A DNA stretch of 64,000 nt from Alphaproteobacteria bacterium HT1-32 (GTDB lineage: Bacteria; Pseudomonadota; Alphaproteobacteria; Rhodospirillales; HT1-32), in assembly GCA_009649675.1 (NCBI GenBank), contig WJPL01000001.1:1074469-1138468 (forward strand), in the 5' to 3' direction. Made by a program: the position numbers and the translations under genes. Shown here in pieces: positions 8,175 to 17,543 of the stretch; positions within the stretch are counted from its first letter, which is position 1; every line of letters starts with the position of its first letter. A model generated the notes under the pieces. The model was given only the letters and a program-made list of their open reading frames with translations, did not search any database and was not told the DNA's origin.

Positions 8175-9965
8175 TTAAGACAAATATCCGCGCGGGGTGT
8201 AGGCATGGAGCTTCCCGCCATGCTCAAGGGTTGTCGTGCGGCTGGCCCCGATCAGCAGGATCGTCATCATGTCGATATCTGCCGGATCGAGATGCTGCAG
8301 TTCCACAATCCGTACAGCCTCGTCCGGACGCCCCAGCGACCGGGCGATAACCACTGGCGTCGTCGCCGGACGCCCGGCCCGGTACAGTTCGATCGCACGT
8401 TCGATCAGTTCTGTCCGGCGTTGTGATCGCGGATTGTAGAGCGCCGTGACAAAATCCCCATCAACCGCCGCCTGCAGGCGTTGCAGGATCGTCTCCCGCG
8501 GGGTCAGCAGGTCAGACAGCGAGATGGCACAGAAATCATGACCGATGGGCGCACCCGCCCGCGCGGCGGCCGCCTGCAGGGCAGAGACACCGGGAGCAAC
8601 TGTTACCTCAATCCGGCGCCAGGCTGCGTCCTGCCCCTGATCCAGCAACTCCCAGACCAGCGTCGCCAGCGCATAGATGCCCGCATCACCGCTACAGACC
8701 AGCGCCACCCGGCGACCGGTTGCCGCCAGTTCAATCGCCCGGCGGGCCCGTTCTTCCTCGGCCCCCAGGTCGGTCTGGTGTCGCGGTTTGTCCGCAATCA
8801 GATCCGCCACCAGATCAAGATAAAACCCATAACCGACGACATCTTCTGCGCCGGTCAGCAGGGCCGTTGCCTCCGCTGTCCGCCAGTCGGCAGAGCCCGG
8901 ACCGACCCCGATGACGGCCAGATGCCCCCGGCCCACCCCAAGGTTCAGCGGGTCCAGATCTCCAGTTGCCTCGGCTATTGCACAGGTCGCCCGTGCCGAC
9001 TTGGTTTTTGGTACGACAAGCTGACCGGATGCCCCCACTGCGGCCAGCGCCGCCCCTTCCGAGACGCCGTGACAGCCGACTTCGCTGAACACGATATCAG
9101 AAGGATTGACCAGCCTTGGCGTTTCCTGCTCCAGCCGGGCCGGATCAAAGAACCGGGCCGGCACAGCGAGGCTTTCAGCAACCGCATGCACCGCCGGCTC
9201 ATCAGATTTCAGATCAACCGACACGACCGCCGCGACCGAGGCCGCAGCAAGACCATGGCGCTCAAGGGTCGAGCGTACCAGACCGGTCAGTTCTTCCGGC
9301 GCACAGTCCCGTTCACATCCGACACCAATGACCAGGCGCGGCGGATGCAGTACCAGGCTTTGTTCAGGGAGCGGGTCGACAGATCTGGTCGTGACATGAA
9401 TACGTGCCGAAGCTGCGTCAGCAGAAGCCAGCTTCAGCGGTGCCAGCCACGCCCCGCCGTCACCGCAGAGCGACAAGGGCTTACCAGCCAGAAGATCAGC
9501 CATCACGGGTTTTGCCGCCTCCGGACGGGCAATCTTCCAGCCCGCCGGCGGGTCATCCAGCGACACACCATGCAGAACATCACCTGCCGTCGTCACGGCG
9601 GCCACGCCCCCCGTCACCGCGGCCAGTTCCTGCGCCAGCCGGTTCGCTCCTTTATGGCCACCCAGCAGCGGAACCACACTGCCCCCGTCCGGTGACAGTG
9701 CCAGTACAGGCGGTTCTGACTGTTTGTCGGCCAGCAGACCAGCGACAGCACGGATCAGGATTCCGGCAGCACAGATACCGATGACCGGTCGTCCGGCCTG
9801 AAACAGACCGGCGATATGCTCCATAGTCCGCTCAAACCTGCGGTCACAGTTTTCAACCCGGGATGCCAGACCATGAATTTCACAACCGGGGAAGCGAGCC
9901 TGTATCCGGCGCGCAAGTTCGGCGCCGGAGGCGGTCAGAACAACCAGAACCGGGGCTTCAGACAT
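8175..9965 (-). CDS. cobJ: CbiG-like / precorrin-3B C17-methyltransferase (CobJ) fusion
   Basis: 596-residue two-part enzyme of cobalamin synthesis. Residues 1 to about 345 match CbiG/CobE: the N-terminal region has GICAAGILIRAVAGLL, GGHKGANRLA and TTAGDVLHGVSLDD, followed by the CobE-like GVGCERDC and SEVGCHGVSEGAAL. Residues from about 350 form a SAM-dependent tetrapyrrole methyltransferase with IGVGPGSADWRT and ALVCSGDAGIYALA, typical of CobJ. CobJ contracts the ring with C17 methylation. The start is ATG 9965 (MSEAPVL); ATG 9971 is also possible. It overlaps the cobI stop by 8 bp. Other cob genes are not in the window. Confidence 0.92.
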   Translation of the reverse strand: MSEAPVLVVLTASGAELARRIQARFPGCEIHGLASRVENCDRRFERTMEHIAGLFQAGRPVIGICAAGILIRAVAGLLADKQSEPPVLALSPDGGSVVPLLGGHKGANRLAQELAAVTGGVAAVTTAGDVLHGVSLDDPPAGWKIARPEAAKPVMADLLAGKPLSLCGDGGAWLAPLKLASADAASARIHVTTRSVDPLPEQSLVLHPPRLVIGVGCERDCAPEELTGLVRSTLERHGLAAASVAAVVSVDLKSDEPAVHAVAESLAVPARFFDPARLEQETPRLVNPSDIVFSEVGCHGVSEGAALAAVGASGQLVVPKTKSARATCAIAEATGDLDPLNLGVGRGHLAVIGVGPGSADWRTAEATALLTGAEDVVGYGFYLDLVADLIADKPRHQTDLGAEEERARRAIELAATGRRVALVCSGDAGIYALATLVWELLDQGQDAAWRRIEVTVAPGVSALQAAAARAGAPIGHDFCAISLSDLLTPRETILQRLQAAVDGDFVTALYNPRSQRRTELIERAIELYRAGRPATTPVVIARSLGRPDEAVRIVELQHLDPADIDMMTILLIGASRTTTLEHGGKLHAYTPRGYLS

Positions 9966-10683
9966 CACCATCCTCCACCCGCCATGCGTCACCCCGCCGA
10001 TGCACCAGAATCAGCGAAAAATAGGGCGCACCATCCGCAGGTGCATCCGCCAGCGACAAGACTTTCTGCTCCGGAGATGTCGCCCGTTCAACATAGGTTG
10101 CGCAACCGGTCAGTCCGAGATCCTCCAGCACAGCCCTGACCTTTGGCAGGTTGCGTCCGATCTTCAGAATGGCCGCAGCCTCGACCCCGGCCAGCCGTGC
10201 CTTCAGGTCATCTGCGGATAATGTACCCGGTACCACCGTCAGCACGTCATTGCGGGCCACCAGCGGTGCCCCGGATGCCGCTGCAGCCGCCATCAGCGAC
10301 GAGATACCCGGCACCACGACGCACTCATGTTCTGCCGCCAGCCGACCATAGAGATACATGAAGGAGCCATAGAGAAAGGGATCCCCTTCGCAGAGAGCGG
10401 CCACATCACGACCAGCGCGAAGATGCGCGGAAATTTCCACTGCCGCGTCGTCATAGACTGCCTGCGCCGGAAACCGGGCCGCCGAAATCGGCATCCGGAT
10501 GGCAATTTCCACCCGCCCCTCAGGGATATGCGATTCAGCAATTGCCCGCGCCATCGACGGACCCTGTTCAGGTGCCGGCCAAGCAATCACCGGTGCATTC
10601 TGCAGGATGCGCCATGCCTTGAGTGTGATCAGTTCAGGATCGCCTGGGCCAACCCCAAGGCCGTAGAGAGTTCCGGATGTCAT
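9958..10683 (-). CDS. cobI: Precorrin-2 C20-methyltransferase
   Basis: SAM-dependent methylation of precorrin-2 at C20. The 241-residue product has the N-terminal LYGLGVGPGDPELIT SAM motif, the LCEGDPFLYGSFMYLY segment near residues 97-112, and VVPGISSLMAAAAASG, all as in CobI/CbiL. It starts with ATG at 10683 and is the first gene of a cobI-cobJ pair. No B12 riboswitch was recognised upstream, but a perfect short palindrome is present there. Confidence 0.94.
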   Translation of the reverse strand: MTSGTLYGLGVGPGDPELITLKAWRILQNAPVIAWPAPEQGPSMARAIAESHIPEGRVEIAIRMPISAARFPAQAVYDDAAVEISAHLRAGRDVAALCEGDPFLYGSFMYLYGRLAAEHECVVVPGISSLMAAAAASGAPLVARNDVLTVVPGTLSADDLKARLAGVEAAAILKIGRNLPKVRAVLEDLGLTGCATYVERATSPEQKVLSLADAPADGAPYFSLILVHRRGDAWRVEDGDV

Positions 10684-10708
10684 CGGGCCGCTTCACGTTC
10701 TTTGATGT

Positions 10709-10725
10709 CGCCTAGTCACTAGGCG
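10709..10725. promoter_or_regulatory. 17-bp perfect palindrome in the cobI leader
   Basis: CGCCTAGTCACTAGGCG is a perfect 7-bp inverted repeat with a 3-nt centre, 26 bp upstream of the cobI ATG. It could be a repressor operator or an RNA hairpin in the leader. No T run follows on either strand, so it is not an intrinsic terminator. Confidence 0.4.
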
Positions 10726-10837
10726 TTCCAGCCCCGTGAATCCAGCCCAAGCTTGATCTGCCGGAATTGCCGCCGGTTATCAGCATGATGTGAAGCAGAT
10801 TTCAGTTTCCTCGCAACCAAGAACATATCAAGCTGAA

Positions 10838-10883
10838 ATACTGGCATACAGATATTGACATACTGACATACAGATTGTATCAA
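10838..10883 (+). promoter_or_regulatory. Promoter with two operator-like palindromes for the TRAP operon
   Basis: A strong promoter: TTGACA at 10855-10860, 17-bp spacer, TATCAA at 10878-10883. Two near-identical 11-bp palindromes, CTGGCATACAG (10841-10851) and CTGACATACAG (10863-10873), start 22 bp apart, two helical turns. The second lies inside the promoter spacer and the first just upstream of the -35. A related CTGACATGCAA precedes the gntR gene at 19352. Binding by that regulator is inferred. Confidence 0.6.
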
Positions 10884-10932
10884 ACCTCAACGAACAAGGC
10901 TGATAATGGCCCCAACTTCCCGGGAGGGATGC

Positions 10933-11532
10933 ATGAAATTATTTATGGTCGGCGCATCTCCATATGCCCGCAAAGTCCGGGCAGCAGCCATTCAGCTTGG
11001 CCTGGACGCGCAACTGGAACTCATCATTGCGAACCCTCATCACCGACCACCTGAACTGGTCGCCGTCAATCCGCTCTCGAAGGTCCCCACTCTCGTCGAC
11101 GATCAGGGAAATCCGCATACGGACAGCCTTGCAATCTGCGAATATCTCGACAGCCTGAGTGATCGCTTCGCCCTGCTGCCGTCAGCTGGTGCAGAACGCC
11201 ATCGCGCCCTGTTCCGCCATGCCCTCGCACACGGCATCATGGATTGCGCCGTTATCCGCCGGGTTGAATCCCTGAAATCACAGGAAGCAGACCGCGACAG
11301 CTGGATGGAGCGCCAGAAACAGACGACCATCCGGATCACAGACTGGTTTGAAGCAGACAATGATCTTGAAGGTCCGCCAACCCTGGACCGGCTGACACTG
11401 GCCGCTGCACTGGGTTTTCTGGACTTCAGATTCCCGGATGACGCCTGGCGCACCGGGCGTCCCCGGCTGACTGCCTGGTATGAGGAAATAGCAAAAACAC
11501 CGCCTCTTGCCGAAACTCAGCCCTACGACTGA
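10933..11532 (+). CDS. Glutathione S-transferase family protein
   Basis: 199-residue cytosolic GST-fold protein. The N-terminal thioredoxin-like domain has SPYARKVRAAAIQLG (residues 8-22), where a Ser/Tyr-type site would sit, the cis-proline segment KVPTLVDD and the glutathione gamma-glutamyl motif DSLAICEYLD near 59-68. The C-terminal half is helical. ATG 10933 follows GGGAGGG. It is first in the TRAP/ThDP operon, so it may act on a pathway intermediate (for example isomerisation or conjugation), but the reaction is unknown. Confidence 0.88.
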   Translation: MKLFMVGASPYARKVRAAAIQLGLDAQLELIIANPHHRPPELVAVNPLSKVPTLVDDQGNPHTDSLAICEYLDSLSDRFALLPSAGAERHRALFRHALAHGIMDCAVIRRVESLKSQEADRDSWMERQKQTTIRITDWFEADNDLEGPPTLDRLTLAAALGFLDFRFPDDAWRTGRPRLTAWYEEIAKTPPLAETQPYD

Positions 11533-11574
11533 GACCGCATTAAATCAAAACAATCAACTTCTGGGAGGAAGCAC

Positions 11575-12564
11575 ATGAAACGCATACTTGCCGCAGCAGC
11601 CATCACGATGGGCCTTTCATTCAGCGGTACGGCCAGCGCCGAAACCGTTCTGAAACTGGGTCTCATCCAGCCGCCCAATGATTCCATTGGTCTTGCCGCG
11701 TCAGAATTTGCCCGTCTGGTCAAGGAACGTACCAACGGCGAGATCGATATCCATGTCCATCACAATGGTGAGCTTGGCGGCAGCCCGCAGCTGGCAGAAG
11801 GCGTCCGTCTGGGCACCATCGATATCATCATTACCGGCTCCCCCTACTGGTCACGTTTTGAGCCGATGCTGAACGTCCTCGACCTGCCTTACATCTTCGA
11901 AAGTTACGAACATGCTCATACCGTCGCAGACGGCGAGATCGGAACTGAACTTCTGAACCGGCTCCGGAAGCATCGCGTACAGGGGCTTGCCTATTACGAA
12001 ATCGGCTTCCGTAACGTCACCAATTCCAAAGGTCCGATCCACACACCGGAAGACCTGAAGGGTATGAAAATCCGGGTCAGCCCGAACAAGGCCCATACGC
12101 TGGCCTTCAAGCTTCTCGGCGCCAACCCGGTCGCCATGAGCTTCACGGAAGTTTACCTCGCATTGCAGACCGGTGCTGTCGATGGTCAGGAAAACCCTGT
12201 TCACATCATCGCGACAGGACGGCTGTCCGAGGTCCAGAAATATCTGTCCCTTACCCAGCACGCCTATTCCGTATCCATCATTGCGATGAACCTCGCAAAG
12301 TTCAAAGGCCTGACCGAAGAGCAGCAGAAGATCCTGATCGACACGGCTCATGAGACAGCTCTGGGCCAGCGCAAGATGAATCAGGACAAGCAGGACGGTT
12401 ATCTCGCCCAGCTCCGGAATGACGGCATGGAAATCAACGGGGATATCGATCCCGCGCCATTCCAGGCCATCATCAAGGACGCTGTATGGCAGGCTTTTGC
12501 CAAGGATAACAAGGGCGGTCAGGAATATATCGACCGCATCGTCGCCATCAAGCCGAAGTCCTGA
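11575..12564 (+). CDS. dctP: TRAP transporter substrate-binding protein (DctP type)
   Basis: Periplasmic receptor that hands a small organic acid to a TRAP permease. The 329-residue product has a signal peptide (about residues 1-22, ending ASA before ETVLKLG), and the DctP signatures GIDIHVHHNGELG-like strand, MKIRVSPNKAHTLAF (conserved Arg that salt-bridges a carboxylate) near 163-177, and GAVDGQENPVHII near 202-214. The conserved Arg argues for a carboxylate ligand. A clear AGGAGG-like site (GGGAGGA) precedes the ATG. It is followed by both permease genes. Confidence 0.95.
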   Translation: MKRILAAAAITMGLSFSGTASAETVLKLGLIQPPNDSIGLAASEFARLVKERTNGEIDIHVHHNGELGGSPQLAEGVRLGTIDIIITGSPYWSRFEPMLNVLDLPYIFESYEHAHTVADGEIGTELLNRLRKHRVQGLAYYEIGFRNVTNSKGPIHTPEDLKGMKIRVSPNKAHTLAFKLLGANPVAMSFTEVYLALQTGAVDGQENPVHIIATGRLSEVQKYLSLTQHAYSVSIIAMNLAKFKGLTEEQQKILIDTAHETALGQRKMNQDKQDGYLAQLRNDGMEINGDIDPAPFQAIIKDAVWQAFAKDNKGGQEYIDRIVAIKPKS

Positions 12565-12591
12565 TCACAGGCTGAATAAGGAGGGGATGCA

Positions 12592-13077
12592 ATGCAGAAA
12601 ATCGTCACCATGGCGGAACACCTGCTGGATGCCTTCGTGGCCGGCATCCTCTTCCTTATTGTCCTGCTGACCATCACACAGGTTTTCTCACGATATGTCA
12701 TCGGTACTTCCTTCACCTGGTCAGAAGAACTGAACCTCCTGTTCTGGGCCTGGCTGATTGCACTTGCCGCCATCAAGGCCCGCCACCTTCGCATCTCGAT
12801 GCTGGTCTCTGCCTTTCCAAAAAACATCCAGATTCTGCTCTACACCTTCAGAGTCCTGCTGACGCTTGCTCTGCTGGGTGTCCTGTTCTGGTACGGCCTC
12901 GGCATGGTGGAACTGACCGAATATGACACCTTCATCGAAATGGATTTTATGTCCCGGAAATGGTTGTTCATGTCGATCCCCGTCGCCGTCGTCCCCTGGG
13001 CTCTCGTATCCGTGACCCGATATATCCTTGCCGTCCGGAAGCTCCGGGCCGGACAAGATCCCATGGAGATACATTGA
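12592..13077 (+). CDS. dctQ: TRAP transporter small permease (DctQ type)
   Basis: 161-residue inner-membrane protein with four predicted membrane helices (about residues 15-35, 48-66, 84-106, 126-146). SFTWSEELNLLFWAW near 42-56 is the hallmark of DctQ small permeases. The stop is one base before the large permease start, so the two are translated together. Confidence 0.94.
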   Translation: MQKIVTMAEHLLDAFVAGILFLIVLLTITQVFSRYVIGTSFTWSEELNLLFWAWLIALAAIKARHLRISMLVSAFPKNIQILLYTFRVLLTLALLGVLFWYGLGMVELTEYDTFIEMDFMSRKWLFMSIPVAVVPWALVSVTRYILAVRKLRAGQDPMEIH

Positions 13078-13078
13078 T

Positions 13079-14362
13079 ATGACCGTTCTCCTGCTTATCG
13101 GGGTCATGCTGCTGCTGGCATTACTCGGCGTCCCCCTGGTATTTGCCATTCTCGCCGCCTCACTAGTAACAATTTTTGTTTATCGTCCGGACCTCCCCCT
13201 TGAACTGATCCCCCAGTTCTTCGTGTCCGGTGTCAATCACTACGCCCTGCTGGCGGTTGCCTTCTTCTTTCTGGCCGGCGAACTGATGAATGCGGGCGGA
13301 ATCACCCAACGGATTGTTGCCTTTGCCCAGGCACTGGTCGGCCATATCCGCGGCAACCTCGCTCATGTTAATATCGTAACCTCGATGATGTTCGCCTGCA
13401 TTTCCGGCTCCGCCGCTGCCGGTGCTGCCGTCGTCGGGTCCGTACTTGGCCGCTCGATGGTCAAAAAGGGATTCAAGCCGCAGTTTGCCGGAGCATTGAC
13501 GGCTGTTTCCTCCGTGATGGGTCCCATCATCCCCCCGTCTATTCCGATGATTATCTTTGCAGTGCTGACCGAACAGTCAGTCGGAAAACTGTTTCTTGCG
13601 GGCATGATTCCGGGAATCCTGATCGGCGCCTCGCTTATGGGCTACTGTTATTTCATGGCCGTCCGGAAAGGCTGGGACAAAGGTGAACCCTTCTCCCGGA
13701 ACCGGGTCCTCACCACCGGGCGTGATGCCATCGTCGCGCTGTTCGTCCCGATTTTCATTCTGGTCGGCATCCTCGGCGGCATCTTTACCGCGACTGAAGC
13801 CGGTGCCATTGCCGTGGGTTACAGCTTTGTGGCTGGCATGTTCATCCTGAAGGAACTGACCTGGGCCGGATTCTATCAGGCCCTGATTCGTGCATCGATC
13901 GGTACCGCCACGGTTCTGGTCGTCGTCGGCGCCAGTTCAGTCATTGCCTGGATCATCGCTGACCTTCAGGTCGCCAAACAGGTCTCCGCGGTCATGTTCT
14001 CGATCTCCGAGAACCCCATGGTTGTATTGCTGATGATCAACATCTTCCTGCTGATTGTCGGACTGTTTCTCGACGCCCTGCCTGCCATCATCATCCTGAC
14101 CCCGATCTTCTTTCCGATTGCCGTCAGCATGGGGATCGACCCGACACATTTCGGCGTCGTGATGATCGTCAACCTTCTGATCGGCCTCTGCACACCACCG
14201 GTCGGCATCCTGCTGTATCTCTCAGCCGCCGCCGTTGAGACGCGCCCGGAAGGGGTCATTCGCGAAGCCATTCCGATGGTCGTCATCCTGATCAGCGTCC
14301 TGATGCTGATCACCTATGTGCCCTCCATCGTTCTGACCTTTCCCAACATGTTCTACGACTGA
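13079..14362 (+). CDS. dctM: TRAP transporter large permease (DctM type)
   Basis: 427-residue Na+-coupled transport subunit with about twelve membrane segments. It has the DctM features FFFLAGELMNAGGIT, ISGSAAAGAAVVG and VMGPIIPPSIPMII near the first third, and LLIGLCTPPVGILLY near the C-terminus, the two hairpin regions of the transport core. I chose ATG 13079 because the in-frame upstream start at 13028 runs inside dctQ. Confidence 0.96.
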   Translation: MTVLLLIGVMLLLALLGVPLVFAILAASLVTIFVYRPDLPLELIPQFFVSGVNHYALLAVAFFFLAGELMNAGGITQRIVAFAQALVGHIRGNLAHVNIVTSMMFACISGSAAAGAAVVGSVLGRSMVKKGFKPQFAGALTAVSSVMGPIIPPSIPMIIFAVLTEQSVGKLFLAGMIPGILIGASLMGYCYFMAVRKGWDKGEPFSRNRVLTTGRDAIVALFVPIFILVGILGGIFTATEAGAIAVGYSFVAGMFILKELTWAGFYQALIRASIGTATVLVVVGASSVIAWIIADLQVAKQVSAVMFSISENPMVVLLMINIFLLIVGLFLDALPAIIILTPIFFPIAVSMGIDPTHFGVVMIVNLLIGLCTPPVGILLYLSAAAVETRPEGVIREAIPMVVILISVLMLITYVPSIVLTFPNMFYD

Positions 14363-14380
14363 TTTTGAGGATCCTAACTG

Positions 14381-15826
14381 ATGAACAAGATTTCAACTCC
14401 CACCAAGCCACGGTCGGTCAGATTGCTGGTCGGCGGAAAGTGGGTCGACGGCGCCGGAACCGCACCGCTCTATGACAAATATACCGGCGAGCAGGTTGCA
14501 GAGATTGCGATTGCCGACGAAGCCATCGTCAACCGGGCCATCGCAGCACTTGATGATGCCTTCCGGCGCGGCCCGCTGACCCCGGCTGCCCGTGCCGTAG
14601 CACTCGCAAAAGCTTCCGAACTGGTTGAAAGCCGCAAGGCAGAGCTGGTCGAAACCATTGTGACAGAAGCCGGTTTTGCCCGGTCAGATGCTGAGGGTGA
14701 AGTCAGCCGGACCATACAGACCCTGCTGTCGTCTTCTGATGAAGCACGCAATCTGTCCGGCGAGGTCATCCCGCTGTCTGGCGCACCCGGACAGGAAAAA
14801 CGGCTCGGCTTTACCCTGCGTGTACCGCTTGGCGTGGTCTGCGCCATCACCCCGTTCAACGCGCCACTGAATACCGTGACCCACAAGATTGCCCCGGCAC
14901 TGGCCGCCGGCAATGCAGTCATCGTCAAACCGGCCTCTGCCACGCCGATGACCACGCAGATTCTGGTCGAAATTCTGATTGAAGCCGGGTTTCCGGCCGA
15001 CTTCCTATCCATCGTCAACGGTTCAGGCAGCAAGATGAGCGCCTGGCTGACCGGCAACCCGACGGTCCGTTTTTTCACCTTCACCGGCTCAACTGCCGTT
15101 GGGGCGAAAATTCATGCCGCCGCGGGCCTCCGCCGGACCCAGATGGAACTGGGGTCAATTGCCGCCACCATTCTCGACGCGGATGCAGATATTGATCTGG
15201 CCCTGTCAAAGGTCGTCCGGGCCGGTTTCCGCAAGGCGGGACAGGTCTGCACCTCCATCCAGCGCCTGTATATCCATCAGGACATCATCGACACCGTACT
15301 GCCACGATACCTGACCGCCGTGAAAGCTCTGAAATACGGCAACCCGCATCTGGCGGAGACCGCTGTCGGCCCCCTGATATCCGAGAAGGAAGCGATCCGG
15401 GTAAAAAGCTGGATTGATGCCGCCATCGCTGAAGGAGCCACCTTGCTGGCCGGTGGCGAACGGACGGGACCGGTCATCGCACCGACAGTTCTGGCCGACG
15501 TCACACCGGACATGAAGGTGATGCAGGAGGAAATCTTCGGACCGGTCGTCAATATCCGGCCTTTCAGCTCACTTGATGACGCTATCGACGAAATCAACGC
15601 AACGCCCTACGGGCTGGCAACCGGCCTGTTCACGCAGGACATCACCCGCGCCATGACAGCAGCGCAAAAACTTTATGTCGGTGGTGTGCATATCAATGAA
15701 ACCTGCTCCAGCCGGGTAGACCTGATGCCTTATGGCGGCGTCAAGGACAGTGGTTTCGGCCGCGAAGGACCGAAATACGCCATTCAGGAACTGACCGACG
15801 AACGTCTTATCACCATCAGCCTTTAA
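14381..15826 (+). CDS. NAD(P)-dependent aldehyde dehydrogenase
   Basis: 481-residue member of the ALDH superfamily that oxidises an aldehyde to the acid. Visible landmarks: ITPFNAPLNTVTHKIAPAL (Asn of the oxyanion hole), VIVKPASATPM (cofactor), FTGSTAVGAKI (Rossmann loop), MELGS with the general-base Glu, and the catalytic Cys in KAGQVCTSIQRL near residue 290. EEIFGPVVNIRPF is near 386. The usual ELGG is ELGS here. It lies between the TRAP permease and the flavin reductase, so the substrate is likely an aldehyde made by the ThDP enzyme of the operon. Confidence 0.93.
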   Translation: MNKISTPTKPRSVRLLVGGKWVDGAGTAPLYDKYTGEQVAEIAIADEAIVNRAIAALDDAFRRGPLTPAARAVALAKASELVESRKAELVETIVTEAGFARSDAEGEVSRTIQTLLSSSDEARNLSGEVIPLSGAPGQEKRLGFTLRVPLGVVCAITPFNAPLNTVTHKIAPALAAGNAVIVKPASATPMTTQILVEILIEAGFPADFLSIVNGSGSKMSAWLTGNPTVRFFTFTGSTAVGAKIHAAAGLRRTQMELGSIAATILDADADIDLALSKVVRAGFRKAGQVCTSIQRLYIHQDIIDTVLPRYLTAVKALKYGNPHLAETAVGPLISEKEAIRVKSWIDAAIAEGATLLAGGERTGPVIAPTVLADVTPDMKVMQEEIFGPVVNIRPFSSLDDAIDEINATPYGLATGLFTQDITRAMTAAQKLYVGGVHINETCSSRVDLMPYGGVKDSGFGREGPKYAIQELTDERLITISL

Positions 15827-15838
15827 GGGGGGCCCATT

Positions 15839-16984
15839 ATGGCCGTCAGACTTTTTGAACCGATTGAACTCCGGGGCCTTACCATCCCGAACCGGATCGT
15901 GGTGGAACCAATGACCCAGTTCTCTGCCGATGACGGTGTCGCCGGTGACTGGCATATCATGCATCTCGGACAGTTTGCCGTCTCCGGTGCCGGTATGGTG
16001 CTGTCGGAAAGCTGCTATATCGAGGCGATTGCCCGCAATAATCCTTCCTGCCTGTCGATTTATACCGATGAACAGGAAGCAGGTGTGGGCCGTGTCTGCT
16101 CGTTCTTCCGCAACCGGGGGTCTGCAGCCTTTGGCGTCCAGCTCTGTCACGGCGGCCGAAAAGCTTCATCGCGCCCCCATTGGGAAGGTGGCGGCAAACT
16201 GGGTGTCGACGAAGGTGGCTATGAGGCCGTCGCGCCCTCGGCAATACCCATCAAGGAAGGCTGGCCCGCCCCCCGTGAACTCAGCCTGACGGAAATTCAG
16301 GCCATCATCGGGATGTTTGCCGATAGTGCCGTCCGTGCCGCACGCGCCGGTTGCCATGTGGTCGAACTGCATGGTGCCCATGGTTATCTGATCCATGAAT
16401 TCCTGTCGCCGATCACCAACCGGCGAACCGACAAATATGGCGGGTCACTGGAAAACCGGATGCGCTTCGGCCTTGAGATTTTCGAAGCCGTCCGCGCCGT
16501 CTGGCCAGACGACAAACCCCTCGGTATCCGTATTTCTGCGACTGACTGGGTCAGTGGCGGCTGGGATCTCGAAAGCTCCGTCATCTTCGCCAAACGGCTG
16601 GACGAGATGGGCTGTGATTTCATCGATGTCTCGTCCGGCGGCCTGTCGCCCGACCAGAAGATCGAATCCGGTCCCGGCTACCAGACCGGCTTTGCAGCCC
16701 GGATCAAATCCGAAGTGAAGATGAAGGTCATCACGGTCGGACAGATCACGGAAGCCCGTCAGGCCGAGACCATCCTGCGCACCGGACAGGCCGACATGAT
16801 CGGTCTCGCCCGCATCATGCTGTTCAATCCGCGCTGGCCCTGGCAGGCCGCACAGGAGCTGGGTGCCGACGCCATCTACGCCAAGCAGTATGAACGTGCG
16901 CATCCCAGCCGCTGGGCAATCCCCGGCGTCTCCGCACCAGGCAACCAGTCAACCCAGCCTGTCGAACGCGGCACCGCCGACTGA
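15839..16984 (+). CDS. NADH:flavin oxidoreductase, old yellow enzyme family (NamA/YqjM-like)
   Basis: 381-residue FMN TIM-barrel enzyme that reduces activated C=C bonds. Signatures include PNRIVVEPMTQFSA at the N-terminus, GVQLCHGGRKA, VELHGAHGYLIHEFLSP (His pair that binds the substrate carbonyl), and TDKYGGSLENRMRF. GLARIMLFNP near the end binds FMN phosphate. It follows the aldehyde dehydrogenase by 12 bp. In this operon it may reduce an enone or unsaturated acid before cleavage; that is inference. Confidence 0.93.
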   Translation: MAVRLFEPIELRGLTIPNRIVVEPMTQFSADDGVAGDWHIMHLGQFAVSGAGMVLSESCYIEAIARNNPSCLSIYTDEQEAGVGRVCSFFRNRGSAAFGVQLCHGGRKASSRPHWEGGGKLGVDEGGYEAVAPSAIPIKEGWPAPRELSLTEIQAIIGMFADSAVRAARAGCHVVELHGAHGYLIHEFLSPITNRRTDKYGGSLENRMRFGLEIFEAVRAVWPDDKPLGIRISATDWVSGGWDLESSVIFAKRLDEMGCDFIDVSSGGLSPDQKIESGPGYQTGFAARIKSEVKMKVITVGQITEARQAETILRTGQADMIGLARIMLFNPRWPWQAAQELGADAIYAKQYERAHPSRWAIPGVSAPGNQSTQPVERGTAD

Positions 16985-17010
16985 CCGACACTCAATCCGA
17001 GGACATAAGA

Positions 17011-17532
17011 ATGCAACGACTTCTGCCAACCCAGTCCATGCCGGACATTGATATCCACCTTGCCGGGGGCGAACGCTGGCGACTGGCCGAGAATGCGCCG
17101 GACTTCATGCTGATGATCGATGTCTTTCGTGGGGTTCATTGCCCGCGCTGCCGCCGTCATCTGGAAGAAATGTCCACCCGGCATGAGGAATTCCGCGAGG
17201 CCGGTCTCAAGATAATTGCCATGTCTGCCGACCCCGCAGAGCGGGCTGAACAATCACGGCGGGAATGGGACATACCGAATGTACCACTTGGCTATGGCCT
17301 GCCAATTCAAGTGGCACGCCAGCTCGGGCTCTACATTTCCGAGAATTACGCAAGCCATGAGAGCGAGATATTCGCCGAGCCCGGCGTCTTCTTCGTCATG
17401 CCCGACCTGACGCTTTACGGCGCGGTCATCAACACATTCCCGTTTGCACGACCGAAAATCGACGACCTGCTGGAAGTCGCCCGGATCGTCAAAGAACGAA
17501 ATTACCCGCCACGCGGTACGCTGGCTTCCTGA
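17011..17532 (+). CDS. Peroxiredoxin-like (AhpC/TSA) thiol protein
   Basis: 173-residue thioredoxin-fold protein of the redoxin/AhpC-TSA group. The active site is FRGVHCPRCRRHLEEM with a CxxC (about residues 45-48), as in Prx-like2 proteins, so it may act as a thiol reductase instead of a classic peroxidase. The C-terminal part has the GVFFVMPDLTLYG strand. It sits within the operon between the flavin reductase and the ThDP enzyme; its role there is unclear and may be protection of a pathway enzyme from oxidation. Confidence 0.85.
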   Translation: MQRLLPTQSMPDIDIHLAGGERWRLAENAPDFMLMIDVFRGVHCPRCRRHLEEMSTRHEEFREAGLKIIAMSADPAERAEQSRREWDIPNVPLGYGLPIQVARQLGLYISENYASHESEIFAEPGVFFVMPDLTLYGAVINTFPFARPKIDDLLEVARIVKERNYPPRGTLAS

Positions 17533-17543
17533 GGAGAATAATC

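Noticed and set aside
8481-9695. A 404-codon open frame opposite the cbiG-cobJ gene
   Set aside because: Basic, Arg/Gln-rich shadow product typical of an antisense frame; the minus strand codes a known enzyme.
10838-10876. Repeated motif considered as a CRISPR or other array
   Set aside because: Only two units, 17 bp each, no spacers or cas genes; an operator explains it better.
10684-10932. Cobalamin riboswitch upstream of cobI
   Set aside because: No recognisable B12 box or four-way core; only a short palindrome is present.
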